A DNA stretch of 64,000 bases from Gammaproteobacteria bacterium (GTDB taxonomy: Bacteria > Pseudomonadota > Gammaproteobacteria > Pseudomonadales > IMCC2047): contig JAJFKB010000020.1 of the NCBI GenBank assembly GCA_021773395.1, positions 1-64,000 on the forward strand. The letters are read 5' to 3'. Position 1 is the stretch's first letter. The number at the start of each line of letters is the position of its first letter. Shown here one piece after another: positions 1-9,059 of the stretch. The notes below the pieces were generated by a model that saw only the letters and a program-made list of their open reading frames with translations, searched no databases and was not told the DNA's origin. A program made the translations under genes and the position numbers.

Positions 1-125
1 TCGACTCGATAGCCGAAGTACAAGACTACGCAACCCGGTGGTTATGGACTTACAACCATGAAAGACCCAATATGGCACTGGGTGGTTACACACCCAAACA
101 ACGACTTGCGCAAATAGCGCATTAA
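1..125 (+). pseudogene. IS3-family transposase, C-terminal tail (cut by window edge)
   Basis: An open frame enters from the left edge (first full codon at 3) and stops at 123-125, giving 40 residues. It contains the motif YNHERPNMALGGYTPKQRL, which is the usual C-terminal end of the rve (DDE) integrase domain of IS3-family OrfB transposases. The glycine-tract sequence TAATGGGGGGATTACC just downstream (about 149-164) resembles the outer end of this IS type, so the element probably ends within 50 bases of the stop. Whether the full transposase is intact lies outside the window. Confidence 0.8.
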
Positions 126-523
126 CCTCTACTTTTAACTGCGGTTATTAATGGGGGGATTACCCCGGCTATTGTCGAGTGACTCCTGCTTGGCGAGGCT
201 TTCAATCCAGGCAGATTCACTAGCAGGCGGTTTTTCCTAATATAAACGGGCTCTTAAAATCTGAAAAAATGGTAAAAAACTACTTCACTTTAGCTATTTT
301 CTACATTCCAATTACGAGTTTGTCTTTGTTAACAGGCCTTAGTACCTAATATGCAAATAATATGGCACTGATTTTGCCAAGATTTGGCTCGATTTGGTCA
401 ATATGATACAACTGATAGTGGTGGCTAGTTTCAAACATGTATCCATCGTTGATATAGCAGTAATCATCCACTAGAGTTGTAACATGGTTTTAAAAGCAAC
501 TGAATAAGAGGTGGGCTAATAAA
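126..523. other. Intergenic region between the IS3 tail and the corrinoid locus
   Basis: No credible gene. It holds the probable IS3 outer end (to about 170), the 39-bp element shared with the molybdopterin operon (272-310) and the leader of the URO-D gene. Part of this leader may have been brought close to the IS by insertion or rearrangement. Confidence 0.6.
272..310 (+). promoter_or_regulatory. 39-bp element shared with 34692-34730
   Basis: Aligned by eye without gaps to 34692-34730 this stretch matches at 33 of 39 positions, including the 13-mer TTTCTACATTCCA at its right end and GTAAAAAA at its left end. Both copies lie in the same orientation upstream of a catabolic operon, 213 nt before the URO-D start here and 65 nt before the molybdopterin oxidoreductase start there. 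Both loci encode an AraC-family regulator. A common activator site or common promoter segment is the simplest explanation; this is inference. Confidence 0.55.
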
Positions 524-1786
524 ATGAATACAAATGGCCAAACAGCGGATGATCTTTACGCCGAGCGACAACAGCGAATCGCGGATGTGGTGGCACTAAA
601 AACACCAGATCGCGTCCCTACTTTTTTATTCAGTACATTCTGGGCGGCACGAGCCGCTGGCATGACCTGCGAGCAGGCGATGTATGATTATGCGGGGCTT
701 TCCGCTGCAATGCGTAAAGCAATATTCGAGCTTGAACCCGATGCTTTTCAGCCTTGTCATCCCATGTTGTGTTTAGGGCCGACGATGGAAATAACAGGCT
801 ATCGGCAGCTCAATTGGCCAGGTGATGGCAAGACTAATCCCGATGTTTCTTTTCAGTATCTTGATCGAGAGTACATGAAGGCGGATGAATACGATGAGTA
901 TTTGCTCGATCCAACAGGTTTTTATTTGCGGCAGTACCTGCCAAGATTGGCGGATGTATTTGAACCTTTTGCAGAGTTGCCGGAGTACCCATCCATCTAT
1001 TTTACCCGTGTAATGCATTCGCTTGCAGTGTTCGGGCAACCGGAAATGCAAAAGAGCTTGGGAGCCCTGATGAAGGCGGGTGAAGAAATGCAAAGGATGC
1101 TTGAGGAGAATGTGCGCTTTATCATGGAGATGAAGGAAGCCGGCTTTCCTCTGTCTTCTGCTGCCAGTGGCCATGCTCCTTTTGATGTTGTTGCGGATTA
1201 TATGCGAGGTTCCAAGGGAGGAATGCTCGATATGTTCCGTAACAAAGACAAACTGCTGGCAAGCATCGAGAAAATCACAGAATTTTTACCGCGCAATATC
1301 ATTAAAACGGCACAACGGTTGCCTGGAAACATTGTTTTTATACCTTTGCATTGGGGCCTGGATGGCTTTATGTCGCCAGATCAGTTTAAGACTTTTTTCT
1401 GGCCGTCTTTGCGAGAATTGATGTTAAGGCTGATTGATAGTGGGCTTACACCATGCCCGTTTTGGGAGGGCGATGTGACCTCCCGGCTGGAAATTATTAA
1501 GGATGTTCCAGCAGGCAAGTGCATCTATTTTTTTGAGCGCACCGATCTGTTTAAGGCTAAAAAAATTCTGGGTGATACCGTTTGTATTCGTGGTGGTATG
1601 CCGGTTTCGACGCTGATTAATGGTAAGCCCGAGGATGTGCGGGATCGCTGTAAGGAGATGATCGATGTGGTTGGCGATGGTGGTGGCTACATAATGGATG
1701 CGGCCGTTGGGATTCCTGATGAAGCCAAACCGGAGAATGTACAGGCAATGTTTGAAGTAACACGAGAATACGGAGTCTATCGGTAA
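524..1786 (+). CDS. Uroporphyrinogen decarboxylase (URO-D) family methyltransferase, corrinoid-linked
   Basis: A 420-residue protein of the URO-D superfamily. Members beside corrinoid proteins (MtaA, CmuA, MtvB types) transfer a methyl group between a substrate or coenzyme and Co(I) corrinoid. The N-terminal RxxRxxDVVALKTPDRVP opening and the TIM-barrel arrangement fit the family. The H-x-C zinc motif of MtaA-type enzymes is not seen; the equivalent C-terminal strand reads CPFWEGD (about residues 310-316), as I recall for acetogen O-demethylase component I proteins. It is therefore the likely substrate-specific methyltransferase acting on an O- or S-methyl compound. An AGGTGG ribosome site precedes ATG 524. 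It leads an operon with a symporter, corrinoid protein and reactivation factors. Haem biosynthesis is unlikely because of the neighbours. The substrate cannot be read from sequence. Confidence 0.85.
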   Translation: MNTNGQTADDLYAERQQRIADVVALKTPDRVPTFLFSTFWAARAAGMTCEQAMYDYAGLSAAMRKAIFELEPDAFQPCHPMLCLGPTMEITGYRQLNWPGDGKTNPDVSFQYLDREYMKADEYDEYLLDPTGFYLRQYLPRLADVFEPFAELPEYPSIYFTRVMHSLAVFGQPEMQKSLGALMKAGEEMQRMLEENVRFIMEMKEAGFPLSSAASGHAPFDVVADYMRGSKGGMLDMFRNKDKLLASIEKITEFLPRNIIKTAQRLPGNIVFIPLHWGLDGFMSPDQFKTFFWPSLRELMLRLIDSGLTPCPFWEGDVTSRLEIIKDVPAGKCIYFFERTDLFKAKKILGDTVCIRGGMPVSTLINGKPEDVRDRCKEMIDVVGDGGGYIMDAAVGIPDEAKPENVQAMFEVTREYGVYR

Positions 1787-1866
1787 ACGGTTAAACGACT
1801 GTCCGATGACTCAGGCTGGACTTAGAGTCATCGCAAAAAATAGATAACAATTACAAGGGGGGAGTA

Positions 1867-2205
1867 ATGCCCGATAATCAGTACCTAGCATCCGTCTCGT
1901 CAAATCCGGTGTTTCAGAAGATGGTCAAGCGGCGTCATCGCATGGTTTGGAGTCTTAGCTCAGGGGTACTGGCAATTAACATACTCTACATCCTGGCGAT
2001 GAGTTTTGCGCCGGAACAGTTTTCCCAATCCTTACTTTCTGAGGGCTATGTCACCTATGGTATTTTTTATTACTTACTGATTATTCTGGTTGGCATTGCA
2101 GCGTCGGCTTATTACAGTTGGTGGAGCAAGTACTACTATGATCCAATGAGGAATGAACTGTTAGCCTCCCTTGAAATAGAATATAAGGGTGGATTAAATG
2201 ATTAG
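1867..2205 (+). CDS. DUF4212 small subunit of a sodium:solute symporter
   Basis: A 112-residue membrane protein with two predicted transmembrane helices (about residues 28-48 and 62-85). The C-terminal WWSKYYYDPMRNELL segment matches DUF4212 proteins, which are nearly always encoded immediately upstream of a VC_2705-type sodium:solute symporter. A strong Shine-Dalgarno (AAGGGGGGAG) precedes ATG 1867 and the stop overlaps the symporter start by 8 nt, so the two are translationally coupled. It probably acts as an accessory subunit in the inner membrane. Confidence 0.85.
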   Translation: MPDNQYLASVSSNPVFQKMVKRRHRMVWSLSSGVLAINILYILAMSFAPEQFSQSLLSEGYVTYGIFYYLLIILVGIAASAYYSWWSKYYYDPMRNELLASLEIEYKGGLND

Positions 2206-3877
2206 TCGGAACATCAGCCGGGAATGTCAAAAGTTCGGTTTGCTGATTACTTTAGCGGGGTTTAGTGGCTGGCTATATGCATCGGGAGCAATAGAGGGGG
2301 CCGTTGAAAAACAACCGCTTAACATTACGGCTATTTTTATGTTCGTGGTATTTGCCTTGTCCACATTGGGTATTACCTGGTGGGCGGCACAGCGTTCACA
2401 ATCACGAGCCGATTTCTACGCCGCGGGTGGCTCAATTCCAGCCTGGCAAAATGGCATTGCTATTTCAGGGGACTTTTTGTCAGCGGCGACATTCCTGGGC
2501 ATCACCAGTGCGGTGTATATTGGTGGTTATGACGGCCTTTTGTTTGCCGCGGGAGTGATGATGGGCTGGCCGATCATCCTCTTCCTGATTGCTGAGCCGC
2601 TGCGGAATCTTGGGCGTTATACCTTTATCGATGTTGTTTCCTACCGGTTGAAGCGCCGCCCCGTGACGATATTGGCGGCGGTCAGTTCATTGGTCGTAGT
2701 TATTTTCTATTTGATTGCACAACTGGTAGGCGCGGGCAAACTAATCCAGTTACTGTTTGGTGTTGATTACATTTATGCAGTTGTTTGTGTGAGTTTGCTC
2801 ATGATACTTTATGTCAGTTTCGGCGGAATGCTGGCGACTACCTGGGTCCAATTTATCAAAGCTATTCTTTTAATATTTGGTGGGACGCTGATTGCTTTTT
2901 TGGTAATTAAACATTTCGGTTTTAGTCTGGATAATTTACTAAAAGAAGCGACTGACAGCCATAAATTAGGGCAATCTCTGCTGGCTCCCGGTAACCTGTT
3001 TACAAGTCCCGGAGCGATCATGTCTTTGGCGGTTACTTCCCTGTTTGGGTTTATGGGTTTGCCCCATATTTTGATGCGACTGTTCACCGTTAAAAATGCG
3101 AAAGCCGCCCGGATGTCTGCTTTTTATTCCATTGCGATTATGGGGTATTTCTATGTATTGATCATGGTAATTGGTTTCGGTGCAATACCTATTATTATGG
3201 ATAATCCCGACTATCATCATGGACAAAGTTTAATAGGCGGCGGCAATATGGTGGTGCTGCATCTTTCTCATTTTCTAGGTGGCAATATGTTGTTGGGTTT
3301 TATCTCAGCAGTGACCTTTGCCACTATTTTAGCAGTAGTGGCCGGGCTTACCATGTCGGGTGCGGCGACTATCGCGCATGACCTATATACCAATGGCTTG
3401 GCAAAAAAAGAGGTCTCTGAGGCGCATGAGGTTTGGGTGTCGCGTATTTCAGTGCTGGCTCTCGGACTTTTAAGTATTGCTTTGGGGATTGCCTTTGAAC
3501 ATCAAAATGTGGTGTTTGTGGCCACCATGTCACTCGCTATTGCCGGTAGTGTGAACGCGCCAATTCTGTTAATGAGTATCTATTGGAAGGGTTTGACCAC
3601 CCGTGGTGCTATCGTCGGTGGTATCGCCGGTTTAGTGTTATCTGTCGGCTTGATTATTGTCGGGCCGCAAATATGGGTGGCGGTACTCGGCTTTGAAAAG
3701 CCGCTATATCCCTATACCTATCCAACAATTGTATCGGCGCCGGTTGCATTTTTTGTGTTATGGCTGGTATCAATTACCGATCGTAGTAAGCAAGCAGAAA
3801 TGGATAGAGCGGGAATAGAGATGCAGTTTGTAAAATCTGAGACCGGTTTGAATATTGCTGAAGCATCGGCACATTGA
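2198..3877 (+). CDS. Sodium:solute symporter (SSS family, VC_2705/ActP-like)
   Basis: A 559-residue polytopic inner-membrane protein with the SSSF fold. After a first helix near residues 15-33 comes the conserved RSQSRADFYAAGGSIPAWQNGIAISGDFLSAATFLG segment that marks acetate/short-chain carboxylate-type SSS permeases with a DUF4212 partner. Family members take up small organic acids with Na+. Lying between the URO-D methyltransferase and the corrinoid protein, it most likely imports the methylated substrate or its carboxylate product. That would suggest an anionic substrate, but SSS specificity cannot be deduced from sequence. Confidence 0.88.
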   Translation: MISRNISRECQKFGLLITLAGFSGWLYASGAIEGAVEKQPLNITAIFMFVVFALSTLGITWWAAQRSQSRADFYAAGGSIPAWQNGIAISGDFLSAATFLGITSAVYIGGYDGLLFAAGVMMGWPIILFLIAEPLRNLGRYTFIDVVSYRLKRRPVTILAAVSSLVVVIFYLIAQLVGAGKLIQLLFGVDYIYAVVCVSLLMILYVSFGGMLATTWVQFIKAILLIFGGTLIAFLVIKHFGFSLDNLLKEATDSHKLGQSLLAPGNLFTSPGAIMSLAVTSLFGFMGLPHILMRLFTVKNAKAARMSAFYSIAIMGYFYVLIMVIGFGAIPIIMDNPDYHHGQSLIGGGNMVVLHLSHFLGGNMLLGFISAVTFATILAVVAGLTMSGAATIAHDLYTNGLAKKEVSEAHEVWVSRISVLALGLLSIALGIAFEHQNVVFVATMSLAIAGSVNAPILLMSIYWKGLTTRGAIVGGIAGLVLSVGLIIVGPQIWVAVLGFEKPLYPYTYPTIVSAPVAFFVLWLVSITDRSKQAEMDRAGIEMQFVKSETGLNIAEASAH

Positions 3878-3908
3878 TGTCGACATTAAAAACGAGAGGA
3901 ATAAAGCA

Positions 3909-4562
3909 ATGAGCGACCAGAAAAGCCAACTAATTGACCACATAGTGGAGATGCGCGAAGATGAAGCCCTGAGTCTTACGCACAAAATGCTCGATGCTGG
4001 ATATGATCCCTTGCAGCTATTAGCCCATTGTCGGGATGCGATGGATCAAGTTGGAAAACGGTTTGAAACGCAAGAATATTTTTTACCTGAACTGATGATG
4101 GCTGGCGATATGTTGAGTCAGATCAGTGATATCGCAAAACCCTTGATAAACAAGGGTGAAACGGGAGAGCAGGCAAGCACCCATGGTACGGTGGTTATCG
4201 GTACGGTGAATGGCGATCTGCACGATATCGGTAAGGATATCGTCACCTTTATGCTTGAGATCAATGGTTTCAAAGTGATTGACTTGGGTATTGATGTACC
4301 CGTGTCGGATTTTGTTGAGGCTATTCAGGAGCACAACCCCCAGGTTGTTGGACTGAGTGGTTTTCTAACACTGGCCTTTGATGCGATGAAACAAACGGTG
4401 GATGCAATCGAAGCGGCCGATTTACGTGGCCAGCTAAAGATCATGATCGGCGGTGGACAGGTAGACGAGTCAATCAAGGTTCACACGGGTGCAGATGCCT
4501 TTGGCAAGAATGCTATGGATGCAGTTAATCTCTGTCGAGATTGGGTGGGGGTTGCGGCATAG
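3909..4562 (+). CDS. Corrinoid (cobalamin-binding) methyl-carrier protein
   Basis: A 217-residue protein with the two-domain build of MtaC/MtvC-type carriers: an N-terminal helical cap (about residues 1-85, with FLPELMMAGD) and a Rossmann-like B12-binding domain. The lower-ligand motif GDLHDIGKDI is present with His105, followed by GLSGF and the GGG loop near the C-terminus. It would shuttle the methyl group between the URO-D methyltransferase and the methyl-THF methyltransferase. I chose ATG 3909 because an AGAGG ribosome site precedes it and the B12 cap domain begins there; an in-frame start at 3855 would overlap the symporter gene. Confidence 0.92.
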   Translation: MSDQKSQLIDHIVEMREDEALSLTHKMLDAGYDPLQLLAHCRDAMDQVGKRFETQEYFLPELMMAGDMLSQISDIAKPLINKGETGEQASTHGTVVIGTVNGDLHDIGKDIVTFMLEINGFKVIDLGIDVPVSDFVEAIQEHNPQVVGLSGFLTLAFDAMKQTVDAIEAADLRGQLKIMIGGGQVDESIKVHTGADAFGKNAMDAVNLCRDWVGVAA

Positions 4563-4596
4563 TCGATTTCAAGGTATTTCATTAAAGGCGAGAGTA

Positions 4597-5313
4597 ATGA
4601 CTTTAGTTTCCGATATTCCATTGGATATAACAATGCGAGAGGCGGAACAGTTTCATGGGTTGCAGTGTCGCGGTTTGCTGCAATCGAAAAGTGTTAGTCA
4701 TTTAGAGGATTTGCTTGAAGAACTTAATAGTCAAATCCTGTTCGGGCCCAAGATCGCATACTCAGCAGTGCCACTGCAGGGTGTGGTAAATGGAAGACTG
4801 TATTTGCCGGGCCAGATGGTGCTAAATGCGCCAATAGCCGCACATCGCTTGCGTCGGGCATCCTACCTGTTGCTTGGTGCCTGTACTCTGGGAGGGGCGG
4901 TTGCCATAAGAATAGCTACCTTATTTGCTGAGAAGAAACGATTTAAAGCGCTTCTGCTGGAGCAGCTGGCCAACCTCGCATTATTTAAATTATCGGCACG
5001 TTTACAGGCGTTTGCCGATGATGAGGCACGGAGGCTGGGTATACAGGCTAGCGGGCCGCTTAGTCCAGGCGATGATGGTTTTGATTTGTCAGCGCAAAAG
5101 GCAATGATTGACCTATCAGGAGCACGAGATATTGGTATCAGTCTGTCGTCAAATTATATGATGTCGCCACAGCATTCGATGACTATTCTCTATGGTTTAG
5201 GGCAAAAAATGGACAGGTGGAGCCAGGCGCAAAACTGTGAAAACTGCCGGTCACGGAAAAACTGTCGACATCGTGACTTATCCGCACGAATGTCTGGAAG
5301 CTCGCATGCCTAA
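4597..5313 (+). CDS. MetH activation-domain-like protein of the corrinoid system
   Basis: A 238-residue soluble protein resembling the free-standing vitamin B12-dependent methionine synthase activation-domain proteins found beside corrinoid methyltransferases in acetogens. It has the LLLGACTLGGAVAIRIA core and a short C-terminal cysteine cluster (CENCRSRKNCRHR). Such proteins are thought to help handle or reactivate the corrinoid carrier, but their exact role is not settled. ATG 4597 follows AAGGCGAGAG; an upstream in-frame start at 4489 lies inside the corrinoid gene and is rejected. The 3-prime end overlaps the reductive activator by 8 nt. Confidence 0.72.
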   Translation: MTLVSDIPLDITMREAEQFHGLQCRGLLQSKSVSHLEDLLEELNSQILFGPKIAYSAVPLQGVVNGRLYLPGQMVLNAPIAAHRLRRASYLLLGACTLGGAVAIRIATLFAEKKRFKALLLEQLANLALFKLSARLQAFADDEARRLGIQASGPLSPGDDGFDLSAQKAMIDLSGARDIGISLSSNYMMSPQHSMTILYGLGQKMDRWSQAQNCENCRSRKNCRHRDLSARMSGSSHA

Positions 5314-7144
5314 GGTTAAGGATATTGGGGAAGTAAGCCTGATATTTGAGCCACAAGAAGTGTTTGCTCATCCACAGGCCCAGGAGTCGCTGTTAAGTAC
5401 GGCGCACCGGGTGGGCGTAAAAATAAACAGCTGCTGTGGTGGCCGTGGGATCTGCAAGTCTTGTGTCATTCGCTATGTTGAAGGCGAGGTGCCACCTCCT
5501 TCTGCTCAGGATAATCATTTCTTTTCAAGGACTAAGCTAGCCAAGGGCTGGCGGAGAGCCTGTCAAACCGTACCTCAGCATAGCGCGCGGATCAATGTAC
5601 CCAAGCGGACCCGCTCTCAGGCCAGTCGATTGTTTGTCGGTGGCGAAGACATTTGGGTTCATCCAGAACCACTGACGAAGAGTGTCGAGCTACTGCTGGC
5701 AGAGCCCTCATTTGAGGATCACACAAGTGACGCTCAGCGACTCATCGAAGCAGCCAACAATGTGGCGGATGGAATCTGTGAATTTGTTGATTTATCTGTA
5801 TTGCAGATACTGCCTATTTTTGTCAGACAACAGAATCGGCAAGTTCAAGCGATTATTCGAGAGAAAAAAATCATTGCACTGCTCCCGATAAAGACTCACA
5901 CATTAGGCTTGGCGATTGACCTCGGAACTACGAATATCGCGCTTTTGCTTGTGGATTTGCATACGGGGAGCACTCTGGGTTCATGTGGTATTGAAAACCA
6001 ACAATGTAAATACGGGGCGGATGTCATTGCGCGTATTTCCCATGCCAAGGGTAAGCCAGAGGTGTTGTTGTCAATGCAACAGGTTGTAGTTGCGGCCATA
6101 AATCAAGCTGCACATGAGCTGTGTGCGGAGCACGCTCTCGATCCTGGGGCTATCGTAGATATGGTGGTGGCGGGCAATACGGTGATGCATCATTTCCTGT
6201 TGGGATTACCGGTAGACCAATTGGGTGTCGCTCCGTTTACTGCCGTTACCAGGACGACGGAGGATTTGACAGCTAAACAGCTTGGTTTTGATATTGCTCC
6301 GGCAGCGGGCGTACATGTAATGCATAACATTGCAGGTTTTGTTGGTGGCGATCATAGCGCTCTGCTGTTGGGTATTCGAGCAGACCAGGAGCAACGTACT
6401 GTAATAGCGTTGGATATCGGTACTAATACTGAAATATCCTTGATTCATAAAGGGCAAATTTATTGTCTATCCAGTCCTTCAGGTCCGGCATTGGAAGGGG
6501 GGAATATTCATTGTGGGATGCGTGCAGCGGAGGGTGCCATAGAGTCTGTGAGTGTTAGTGGTGAAACTGTCCAATTACAAACCATCGACGGTGCGGATCC
6601 GATTGGTATCTGCGGTTCTGCGGTATTAGATATTGCCGCAGAGTTTTACAAAGCAGGGGCCATCAATTTTCGGGGGCAGATTAACGAAGCATCATCCTTT
6701 GCCGTGCAACGTGATGGCATGGCTGAGTTGCGTCTAAGTAAAGCGGAACCTGAACTGGTATTTACACAAGCAGATGTGCGTAACCTTCAGTTGGCAAAAG
6801 GTGCGATTCGTGCCGGTATTGAACTGTTATTGCAGCAGGCTGGTTTAGAAGCCCAGATGCTGGATCGTATCATTATTGCTGGCGCATTTGGTATGTATAT
6901 TCGTCCTGAAAGCGCAATCGCTATTGGTATGTTGCCGAATTTGCCAATCACATCGATAGAGCAGGTGGGCAATGCTGCGGGTATCGGCGTCAAGCTAGCA
7001 TTATTATCTGAGCCCATGCGCGAGACAGCGAAAAGATTGGCGGCTAACAGTATCTATTTTGAGCAGGCAGGTAATAAAAGCTTTATGAAAAGCTTTATAA
7101 GGCAACTAAATTTCCCTGTCTTAGTGGAAGGTAGGCAGCGCTAA
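5306..7144 (+). CDS. Corrinoid reductive activator (RACo/RamA-like, 2Fe-2S ferredoxin plus ASKHA ATPase)
   Basis: A 612-residue protein in two parts. Residues about 10-95 form a plant-type [2Fe-2S] ferredoxin domain (CCGGRGICKSC, then RACQT). The rest is the DUF4445/RACo ASKHA-fold ATPase, with LAIDLGTTNIALLLVD near residue 200, VVAGNTVMHHFLLGL and ALDIGTNTEISL. RACo-type enzymes use ATP to drive low-potential reduction of inactive Co(II) corrinoid to Co(I). This gene is the strongest evidence that the locus is a genuine corrinoid methyl-transfer system. ATG 5306 follows GGAAG and overlaps the preceding stop; the longer in-frame start at 5237 lacks family similarity. It converges with the araC-type gene, overlapping 4 nt at the stops. 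Confidence 0.9.
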   Translation: MPKVKDIGEVSLIFEPQEVFAHPQAQESLLSTAHRVGVKINSCCGGRGICKSCVIRYVEGEVPPPSAQDNHFFSRTKLAKGWRRACQTVPQHSARINVPKRTRSQASRLFVGGEDIWVHPEPLTKSVELLLAEPSFEDHTSDAQRLIEAANNVADGICEFVDLSVLQILPIFVRQQNRQVQAIIREKKIIALLPIKTHTLGLAIDLGTTNIALLLVDLHTGSTLGSCGIENQQCKYGADVIARISHAKGKPEVLLSMQQVVVAAINQAAHELCAEHALDPGAIVDMVVAGNTVMHHFLLGLPVDQLGVAPFTAVTRTTEDLTAKQLGFDIAPAAGVHVMHNIAGFVGGDHSALLLGIRADQEQRTVIALDIGTNTEISLIHKGQIYCLSSPSGPALEGGNIHCGMRAAEGAIESVSVSGETVQLQTIDGADPIGICGSAVLDIAAEFYKAGAINFRGQINEASSFAVQRDGMAELRLSKAEPELVFTQADVRNLQLAKGAIRAGIELLLQQAGLEAQMLDRIIIAGAFGMYIRPESAIAIGMLPNLPITSIEQVGNAAGIGVKLALLSEPMRETAKRLAANSIYFEQAGNKSFMKSFIRQLNFPVLVEGRQR

Positions 7145-8058
7145 AGAGTACTATTTGACAGGTTTTTAACGCTAGCCTGATTTTGAACGATAAATTGTTT
7201 TGGCGTCATTCCGGTGATCTGTTTAAACACACGATAAAAGTGTGCCAGATCGCCAAAACCGGCATCCAGACTGGCATGCAAAATATTCCCGGTTTCAATT
7301 AGCAACTGCTTGGCGAGTTCAATTCGCTTGTTACGAATGTATTCATTAGCGGTTGTTCCCATTCTTATTTTGAATAGATCAGTATAGCGTCGGTATGACA
7401 GCCCGGCAAAATTTGCCAACTCAGCCACACCGGATATTTCCTGAATATTTTCTTCCAGATATTTGAGACTATTCTCGAAGTATTGCTCCCAGGGTCTCAG
7501 GTTTTGCTGATTTATTACTTCTCTGTACGCTCTAATTAATTGCGTGACGAGGGAAATGAAGTGGCTGAGTGTGAGTGCATTTTGATCTTCTGCTTTGGCG
7601 CGTTTTTCTTTGAGTAGCTCCTTAAGCAGGTATCTGATCGTGGGTGCGCGAATGGTGCTTTCCGGTGAGAAACTGGTCAGCGCAGGAAAGACTAATTCGA
7701 ACGAATGTAGTAATTCTTTGAGTGTGTATGGGCTGTCGAAATGCTGTTTGTTATAACAGATCATGAGCAGTGCTGCGGAGTTTTGATCGCGGCAGATCCA
7801 CCGGTGTTTGACGCCAGCCGGTAGTAACAGTATTTTTGAATTTGATAGCGTGGAAGTGCCATCAATAAAATCGAGAGTCAGATCCCCACGTTTGACCAGG
7901 CAGATTCTATCATGGTGCCATTGGGCATATTCCGTTTCTGTATTGCCGGATAGCGATGCTTCGACAAGGACGATGCCGTTGCATTTCAGGAGTGCACCAA
8001 AAGGTGTGAAATCAAGGTTTGAAATCGTCTTTGAGTCCGTAATTTCCGAAATTGCAAA
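7141..8058 (-). CDS. AraC-family regulator with cupin-like N-terminus (non-canonical start or early amber stop)
   Basis: Convergent with the activator gene and divergent from the methyl-THF methyltransferase gene. The C-terminal two-HTH AraC domain is clear (EISGVAELANFAGLSYRRYTDLFK and GFGDLAHFYRVFKQITGMTPKQF). The first ATG of the obvious frame is at 7764, which gives only 207 residues, but my reading of the minus strand stays open to 8058. It continues as a good cupin-type sensor domain (GALLKCNGIVLVEASL, LLLPAGVKHRWIC). Directly upstream an in-frame ATG at 8073 is followed after three codons by TAG (8061-8059). So either translation starts at a rare codon such as ATT 8052, or the gene carries an early nonsense mutation. 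It probably controls the corrinoid locus. Confidence 0.75.
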   Translation of the reverse strand, partial: FAISEITDSKTISNLDFTPFGALLKCNGIVLVEASLSGNTETEYAQWHHDRICLVKRGDLTLDFIDGTSTLSNSKILLLPAGVKHRWICRDQNSAALLMICYNKQHFDSPYTLKELLHSFELVFPALTSFSPESTIRAPTIRYLLKELLKEKRAKAEDQNALTLSHFISLVTQLIRAYREVINQQNLRPWEQYFENSLKYLEENIQEISGVAELANFAGLSYRRYTDLFKIRMGTTANEYIRNKRIELAKQLLIETGNILHASLDAGFGDLAHFYRVFKQITGMTPKQFIVQNQASVKNLSNSTL

Positions 8059-8172
8059 CTATTCTCCACCCATTTGGCAAAGATTTCAAGTGCTGCTAAA
8101 GCTACTCTGGTGCCAGGATATTTTATTTTATTTGAAAAGAGTTTGAGAAACATTTAGGAAGGATGATATCAA

Positions 8173-9048
8173 ATGGCTATCTGTGATTTGGTGGTGATCG
8201 GCGAGCGAATTAATCCGGGATTTAAAAGCTCGAAAGCCTTGTTTGATGATTCGGATTTACGCGGTATACAGGCGCTTGCGATCAAACAGAGGGCGGCGGG
8301 AGCCAGCTACCTTAATATAAATATTGGTTCCAGAGCACTAGATGATCCAGGATTTATGCGTGACGTGATCGTTGCAATTCAAGAGGTCGTAGATATCCCG
8401 CTCTCTTTTGATTTCCCTGGTTTTGAAGTCCAAAAGGTTTGTCTCGATATCTATGATGAGAGCAAGGCCGGCGGCAATAAACCAATTATTAACTCAATTG
8501 CTGAGCCCCGTTGGGAGATGGCGGAAGCATTAAGCATAAAGCCGAGTCGTATTGTTGTGATGGCCTCGGAGCGCATGGAAAATGGGGAGGGGGCAGCGAA
8601 CAAAGAACCGCAGCAGGTTTTGCAGGTTGCGAAACGCATGTCGCGGCGTCTGATCGAGGAGTACGGCCTCACCCTCGACGATATTATTCTCGATGTTTCT
8701 ATCACTACGCTCGCAACTGATCGCGCCGGGTTAATTAAAATGGCGCTGGATGCGATCAAGCTGGTAGGACAGGACCCTGAGTTGCAAGGCATTCACATGA
8801 TGGGCGGTATAAGTAATATCGGCATGATGTTGCCACCGCTCGCGACTGATGGCAAGCCACTTAAAACACGCATCGAACGGGCCTTTATGACTCTGGCGCG
8901 TCCTTATGGTTTTGACACAGTTCTGGCAACACCCTGGCACTCTTATGAAGCACTTCCTGATGATGATTTTGTACTCAACATATTTAAGGAAATTATCGAG
9001 TTGCAGGGTATGGATGCTATTCGTCAGCTGCGAAAACTTTACCTTTAG
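8173..9048 (+). CDS. Methyltetrahydrofolate:corrinoid methyltransferase (MeTr/MtvA-like)
   Basis: A 291-residue pterin-binding (DHPS-like) TIM barrel. VVIGERINPGF at the N-terminus, NINIGSRALDDPGFMRDVIVAIQ, PLSFDFPGFEVQKVCLD and KPIINSIAEP match methyl-THF:corrinoid methyltransferases such as AcsE, MtvA and CmuB. It would move the methyl group from the corrinoid protein to tetrahydrofolate. AAGGATG-type ribosome site upstream of ATG 8173. It starts the second half of the locus, followed 11 nt later by the amidohydrolase. Its presence sets this system apart from those that make methyl-CoM or methionine. Confidence 0.88.
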   Translation: MAICDLVVIGERINPGFKSSKALFDDSDLRGIQALAIKQRAAGASYLNINIGSRALDDPGFMRDVIVAIQEVVDIPLSFDFPGFEVQKVCLDIYDESKAGGNKPIINSIAEPRWEMAEALSIKPSRIVVMASERMENGEGAANKEPQQVLQVAKRMSRRLIEEYGLTLDDIILDVSITTLATDRAGLIKMALDAIKLVGQDPELQGIHMMGGISNIGMMLPPLATDGKPLKTRIERAFMTLARPYGFDTVLATPWHSYEALPDDDFVLNIFKEIIELQGMDAIRQLRKLYL

Positions 9049-9059
9049 TAGGTTGCCTC

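Noticed and set aside
524..1786. Haem biosynthesis (HemE) assignment for the URO-D protein
   Set aside because: Neighbouring corrinoid carrier, activator and methyl-THF methyltransferase point to methyl transfer, and the sequence is of the methyltransferase subgroup.
7808..8146. Plus-strand 112-codon frame beside the AraC gene
   Set aside because: It is antisense to the cupin part of the AraC gene, whose minus-strand frame reads as a good sensor domain.
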